A DNA stretch of 64,000 bases, from positions 54,507,172 to 54,571,171 of the forward strand of contig NC_058339.1 of assembly GCF_905475395.1 (NCBI RefSeq), in the 5' to 3' direction. The translations under genes were made by a program, and so were the position numbers. How positions within the stretch are numbered: the first letter of the stretch is position 1; every line of letters starts with the position of its first letter. Below are positions 59,094-64,000 of this stretch, piece after piece. This DNA is from Chrysoperla carnea (taxonomy: Eukaryota > Arthropoda > Insecta > Neuroptera > Chrysopidae). A model generated the notes under the pieces. It saw only the letters and a program-made list of their open reading frames with translations, was not told the DNA's origin and made no database searches.

Positions 59094-60160
59094 ACAGTTA
59101 ACTGTGAATAATGTAAATATCGAACAGGTAAATCAATTCCAATACATAGGAAGCATAGTGTCAAAGGAAGGTGGAACCGATGAAGATATTACCTGCAGGA
59201 TAATTAAGGCCAAAAGAGCGTTTGCATACAGCCTGCACCAGTGTGGCAATCAAACCAAATAAGAAACAAAAAACTCAAAATATTGGAGGCAATGTAAAAT
59301 CAGTCCTTCTGTATGATTGCTAGACGTGCCAAGTGACTAAAACGAATGCAAATAAATTACAGGGATTCACAAACAAATGTCTCAGAATAATCTTCAATAC
59401 ACTGACCAGAAAGAATTTAAACGAAAAATTGATGAGGAAAGTAAGTCAAAGCCTTATGAACGAAACAATAACGAAAATAAAGTTTGGGTTGATAGGCCAC
59501 AGCTCAAGAAGACCATGTAATCAGTGGTGGATTTACACTAGGGGCAGTCGGGGATAGTGCCCAGGGCGGCAAATTTTCTAGGGCGACAAAATTTGGAAAG
59601 TGGAAAAAATTTTGTTATTGTCATCAAAATTTCTTAATAGAAAATTTTTATTCTTTTAATTATTAATAATACACCATTTAATAGATAATTTAAGAAATTC
59701 GACCCATACAATATTTGTCAAATCGAAATATTGTAAATCATAATTTTGACACCTTAAGTAAAAATTTATCTTCGAAATAATTTAATTAATTCATTTTTTT
59801 GAAGATTTGAAATGGTAATATTTGATTTTTTAACTTGCTGGAATCATAAAATTTAAATTTGGTTTTTTTAGAAAAATTAAGAACGCTTTTGAGCTATTTT
59901 TGCATTTAAAAAAAAAAAAAAAATTAATCAATGAATTTCTTAAAAATCGAATAATTTAAAAAAAAAAACTACATAACTTTTTTAGTGATATTTCAATGAT
60001 GGGGCGGCAGAAGTTTAAATCCGGCCCTGCATGTAATACCATCAACAGACAAGACCTATACTGGAACCTAAGGAATCAGAGAACTTGGGAGGCCCAAGAT
60101 AAACTGGAGGAGATCAGTCGAGAAAAAGATGAAAATCCTGGAGGGAAATAAAGCAAATGG
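59094..60160 (+). mobile_element. Non-LTR retrotransposon relic (post-RT region)
   Basis: The plus strand has QFQYIGSIVSKEGGTDEDI at 59140-59200, then NVKSVLLYDC and NKCLRIIFNTLTRKNL, then GLIGHSSRRPCN. After an insertion it resumes at about 60036 with TINRQDLYWNLRNQRT. This is the conserved stretch that follows the reverse transcriptase in many insect LINEs (usual forms are YLGS.IS..GG, CLR.I and GH.LRRP). Stops and frameshifts break it several times, and the reverse transcriptase and endonuclease are absent. Confidence 0.85.
59522..60029. mobile_element. hAT-type MITE (508 bp) nested in the LINE relic
   Basis: catgtaat at 59514-59521 is repeated exactly at 60030-60037. The element between starts CAGTGGTGGATTTA and its inverted right end starts CAGGGCCGGATTTA, agreeing at 11 of 14 positions. 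Removing the element and one octamer restores the LINE reading frame from RRPCN into TINRQDL. The interior has 'cccagggcggcaaatttt' and no transposase. Confidence 0.92.
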
Positions 60161-60299
60161 CTCAGAATTAAGTAGGGTGGAAGGCAATTCTTGCAATGTT
60201 GTTGTTATCTTGTATCTTCTAGGATTATTCTTACAAACATACAATTGCGGGCGTTCTGGTTTTCAAAATTAAAATTATATTTCAACTGTTAAAAATAAA

Positions 60300-60305
60300 T
60301 TTATT
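60300..60305 (-). terminator. Polyadenylation signal of TRMT1
   Basis: AATAAA on the minus strand about 40 bp past the predicted TRMT1 stop. Position and motif only. Confidence 0.5.
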
Positions 60306-60342
60306 TTTCATAATTTAATATTATTTAAACAATTAGTAGAAT

Positions 60343-63300
60343 TTATAAATTTTCATGGTTTTTCGTCGTTTCAGTATTCGATATTTCTTCACTTGTTACA
60401 TTACTCAATGCTTCGTCACTAGTTTCATTACTCAATGTTTCGTCAGCTTGTTTAAAATGTTTGTCTGCTTCGTTGCTTATGGATTCATTTGATCTATTTC
60501 GTTTCTTACTATATTTTCCTTGATTTCTTTTACTTTTCGATAATTTATCAATATCAACCCTGAAACAAATGTTGAATAAAGATGATTATTGTCATTGTAA
60601 AGATGATTATTGTAAAGATGATTGATGATTAAGTATTGAAAAAAAATAGATTTGCTGTAATCAGTTTAGCAAAAAATTTCTCTAAATTTGAGTTATATAA
60701 TGTTATGCTTCATATTATATTTTGAAGATTTTAAGATTGGAGAGTCGTGTTCTGTAATGTTTTGATACAAGTGAACTAGGGAGTGATTTTTACTACAAAA
60801 AAAACCCGAAATTAAACTAAAAAAAATTCAATATCGAACAAAATTTGGTTCTGTTATAAATTAATCGATTTTTGTACTCTGTAACGTTATCAGAATCCAT
60901 AAAATTTGATTATTCTCCAGCAAAGCTAAATTTGATTCGAATTTAGTCAAATTAGTACGTAAGTCCAATAAATTTGAGATTTGTATTATGAATATTTTGT
61001 TATCACAATTGCACAATAATTTGGGAGATTTGTTTATCTACATTTATTGATTTTTGGACAAAATTTTTGAAAATTTAAGAATAGAGAAAGCAGATAGATA
61101 CATAGAAAATTCTTTAAACACTTCAGTTTTTTTTTCGATGATTAAAATTATTTTTTAATTTTTCTTACATAGCTGTCCCACGAGTTCCAGGTCCCCAATT
61201 AGCTTGTGGATTCTCTTGATATCTAAGTAAATTTAATTTTCTTGAATCTGGATTAGCATGTGGATGTAAATTCCAATTAATGTTTATATTAGAGTTTTTG
61301 TTTTCTAATAATTTTAGTGCAGGATCTTCCTTTGCAATTTTGGCTTTATTTACAGGATGTGTTGTTTCCCAATTTCTTAACAAGTCCCATAAAAATGAAG
61401 CTGGAGCATCAGTTTTAATTGATACTCGATTTGCATGTGAAAACGATACTTTATAGCCTGCATTTAATATAGCGGATCTAAAAATTAAAATAAATTTTTA
61501 TGTAGTAATCAATGAAGTATGGTTTGAGAATAGAGACTTAATACGAAATATAAACTGTCAATACAGACCTGTCCATCATTTATACATGGAATCACAAATT
61601 CACAATACGCGGGGCAAGAATATTAAGGCCATGAAACCTACTATGCCGAGCTATAAGTGCCCATGACTGAATTTAAGGCGCCTATCTGGACGAGGTATAG
61701 TCATCGGTCGTTGCCTATTTTGTACTGCGCATTAGACTGTCTAAGTGATTTAAAACAATTGAAATTGTTCAATTGATTGAAAACAAGAGACAGCCTGATA
61801 CGCAGTGCAAAGTACGCAATAAGGAACTCGCACAGGTAGGCGCCTTTTTCCTGCTACTCTCTTCACTTTAGTTATACGTCTTTAATATTTATGTTCTTGA
61901 CCCAGAGATTTTTTTTTAAATGTACTATTAGTCTATAATTAACATAAGTCTGTGGATCAAATTTTGAAACTTTTGGATATCCTTACCTAACTTTCATCAT
62001 AGATGGTGTTTCTAAATGCATTTTTCCGCACAATCTATCTAAGGTATAATATAGAGGAACGTCGATCAATTCTTCTCGTATTACATTTAAAACGCCTAAA
62101 ATACGTTTTAAAGTACCCAAATGTTGCGGCACTGACAATAATACTTTTGATACAAAAATATCATCGTGAATAGGAGCTGACCATATTGGTCCACCAACCT
62201 ACAATATTTTACAATTATATAAATATATACAATATTAATTATATAAAATTAACTCAATTTGAATTTTAAGATTTGTTTTCTAAGTGAAAATAGAATTCGA
62301 AAAATGTATGTATTTTATTCCCTATACTATTAAACTAGATGTTATTCGTCGATTCGCTGGACGATCTCACTTATCCCCCCATTCATAACAGTCGTAATAT
62401 ATGTTACTTTTTATTATGAAACTAAATTATTTTGCTTTCAAAATCGAAATTGTTCAGAGAAGCGGGTGGATAACTTCTATCTTTATAAATTATAGCCTGC
62501 GTGTTATTCTGGCGTATGCGCTACATTATTGTAAAGTTTCATTAAAATCCATTCAATAGTTTTAGAAATAGTCTAGCGAAGCGTACGGGTAACTATCAGC
62601 TCGTGATGTTATATAGACTATAGCCTTTCTCGATAAATGGGCTATCCAATACTAAAAGACTTTTTCAATTCGAAACAGCAGTTTCTCAGATTAGCGCGTT
62701 CAACCAACCAAACAAATTAACAAATCGAAGACCAATTTCATGTTGGGCGACTGGCAAAGTTACATTTGAAATCTTGGTCAAAAAGAAAAAAAGTTTTTAA
62801 ATAGGGTCTTAATTGGTAAGTTTAATTATTTAGATCATCATACTTAAAGACAAATAATAAACTAAGTTTAATTACCCGAAATTGATGTCCACAGTGTTCA
62901 CACTCTTCATTAACGGGTAGTCCCACTGGAATAACACTTTTTAAAATATTTGGATTTTTAGATGGTTTTAATACACCTAAAGGGTGTAAATTAAATGTTT
63001 CACATCCAACACACTCGTACACGAAACTTAATTTGCTAAACATAAAACATAAATATTTTAAGTTTTTGTTTCTAAAAAACAAACCTGTTAGCCGATTTAG
63101 AACTGTTGAGAGGATTAATTAACTGTTTTAAAATTCCTACACACATTATCAAAATATTGTTTCTTTTTTTTTTGTATTTGAGATATCTTCTTATACGTTC
63201 AATTTTGTTGCCCAGACTGAACTAATATTTTTTTAATATATTCATTTATATAGGATTTTTCAAGTAGCGTTTATTTATAACTAGACAATTTTATTTACCT

Positions 63301-63447
63301 GGTTGTTTTCTTACAAATAGCTGGTCCAGTGAAAATTTTAACAAAAACACGAATATAAAAATCTGCAGCCAAAGACAATAATGGCACAATATATCGTCCA
63401 TAACGATTTGCATGCGATTCTATGCATTGTAATAATATTCGTAATGC
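60343..63447 (-). CDS. TRMT1: tRNA (guanine(26)-N(2))-dimethyltransferase TRMT1, 3' part (partial)
   Basis: Five exons (in order of translation) join in frame: 63299-63447, 62876-63035, 61987-62198, 61169-61477 and 60343-60559. The 5' exons lie beyond the right edge. The enzyme makes m2,2G at position 26 of many tRNAs. Conserved text includes ALRILLQCIESHANRYGR, PLLSLAADFYIRVFVK, a four-cysteine pair (YECVGCETF ... EECEHCGHQF) that probably binds zinc, GGPIWSAPIHD and SIKTDAPASFLWDLLRNWE. It ends RYQENPQANWGPGTRG. A stop at 61165 would end the protein after GTAM. However, a strong donor (AT|GTAAGA) at 61168 and a matching acceptor at 60560 add a basic NQGKYSKKRNRS segment and an acidic DE/SNxT-rich tail of about 70 residues. 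I prefer the spliced form. AATAAA on the minus strand at 60300-60305 follows the stop by about 40 bp. The identification is firm; only the last exon is less sure. Confidence 0.92.
62400..62715 (+). repeat. Dispersed repeat family R4, copy 2 (TRMT1 intron)
   Basis: It matches 41795-42070 in order, with a longer 5' part that includes 'gagaagcgggtggataac'. It contains 'aagtttcattaaaatccatt', 'gtgatgttatatagactata' and 'gttcaaccaaccaaac'. It lies in the intron between 62198 and 62876, antisense to the gene. Confidence 0.65.
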
Positions 63448-64000
63448 CTAAATAAGATAAAAATTTGATTAAAATAATACCCTTTATACACTTAAAGTAT
63501 ATTGCGAACTCTAGTCTCACCATCGGTGAGTTAATTATACGAAGTTCTCAAAAATCTTAGTAATGTAAGTTCAAAGACATGTTAGTGTATAGATCGACAC
63601 ATTTATATGAATATATGGGTAATAATCGAAGATAATAAATGAGAACTCTAGGATATTTCGAAATAAATTTGCACCGTGCAGTCTGCCACCAAATGAGCAA
63701 CGAGTAACATACATAATAAGAGTAATTACGATTAGCTAATTCATACTGATGATGACTACTTGGTAGTCGAAATACGTATTTATAAAATACAAAAAACTGA
63801 TCTAGGAAATTGGGGCGAAATCGAAAAATAAATATATGTTTATATGGAATAAAAATTTTGTTGGACATTTTTTTTAAATATTTTTTAACTTTCAATTAAA
63901 ATATTAAATTTCCAAACGCGAAAATTTTTTTTAAGTAGGATAAAAAAAATCTATAATTTCTTATTTACAATTAGCTACTTTTTTTAAATAAGCTTATACT
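63448..64000 (-). other. TRMT1 intron sequence at the window edge
   Basis: The acceptor at 63448-63449 shows that another exon must lie upstream (higher coordinate), but none is visible before 64000. The stretch contains the hammerhead-like repeat at 63736 and an inverted partner piece at about 63626-63668. Confidence 0.6.
63736..63800 (+). ncRNA. Hammerhead-ribozyme-like motif, copy 2
   Basis: CTGATGA (63746-63752), one unpaired T, stem gactac-ttg-gtagtc (754-768) and GAAA (769-772), followed by a palindromic atacgtat block and T. The bases before the core (ttcata) can partly pair with those after the presumed cleavage site (tataaaa), which would be stem I. The order stem I, core, stem II, GAAA, short stem III, UH, stem I is that of a type I hammerhead. 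The unpaired base is the main departure from consensus. Confidence 0.45.

Noticed and set aside
61165-61477. TRMT1 ending at the stop codon at 61165
   Set aside because: A strong donor three bases before the stop, plus a phase-matched acceptor at 60560 and a family-like basic segment, favour splicing to a further exon. RNA evidence could reverse this.
1-64000. Bacterial-type systems, CRISPR arrays, operons, phage
   Set aside because: No regularly spaced repeats, no dense one-strand coding and clear spliceosomal introns; the window is animal nuclear DNA.

Overview
This is nuclear genomic DNA from an insect. It is very AT-rich, the genes are split by GT-AG introns, coding sequence is sparse, and dead transposons are everywhere. 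The proteins look like insect versions of animal genes, but I cannot place the species below insect level from sequence alone.

Five genes can be assembled with continuous splice phase or as a single exon, and two run off the window. (1) 9694-10783, minus: a long acidic exon that is probably the N-terminus of a reticulon-like protein; the rest of the gene is not visible. (2) 13327-18200, plus: serine palmitoyltransferase subunit 2 (lace/SPTLC2), six exons, 562 residues, complete. (3) 26280-34592, minus: a divergent nicotinic acetylcholine receptor alpha-type subunit, seven exons, 444 residues, complete. (4) 37194-41052, plus: a homolog of HSF2BP/MEILB2, the meiotic BRCA2 localiser, four exons, 581 residues with a long extra C-terminus. 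(5) 43265-44608, minus: a ten-finger C2H2 zinc-finger protein in one exon. (6) 46263-52230, plus: the apoptotic nuclease CAD/DFF40 (Drep4-like), five exons. (7) 60343-63447, minus: the 3' part of TRMT1, the tRNA guanine-26 dimethyltransferase; its 5' exons lie beyond the right edge.

The genes have unrelated jobs (sphingolipid synthesis, neurotransmission, meiotic recombination, transcription, apoptosis, tRNA modification) and I see no functional cluster. The reticulon-like gene and lace are divergent; HSF2BP and the zinc-finger gene are convergent.

The space between genes and the larger introns hold many mobile-element relics: hAT-type elements (26971-27566, 30864-31072, 47948-48598, 59522-60029), TA-flanked mariner/pogo-like MITEs (3638-4042, 6310-7175, 7722-7993, 46934-47689), Helitron-like ends, a non-LTR retrotransposon relic (59094-60160), an unnamed dispersed repeat in three copies, and tRNA-like sequences (15303, 56928). 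One repeat family carries a hammerhead-ribozyme-like core (33437-33491 and 63736-63800). The most interesting items are the insect HSF2BP homolog with its C-terminal extension, the receptor subunit with an altered pore, the hammerhead-like repeats, and the nested duplication plus transposon structure at the 3' end of TRMT1.
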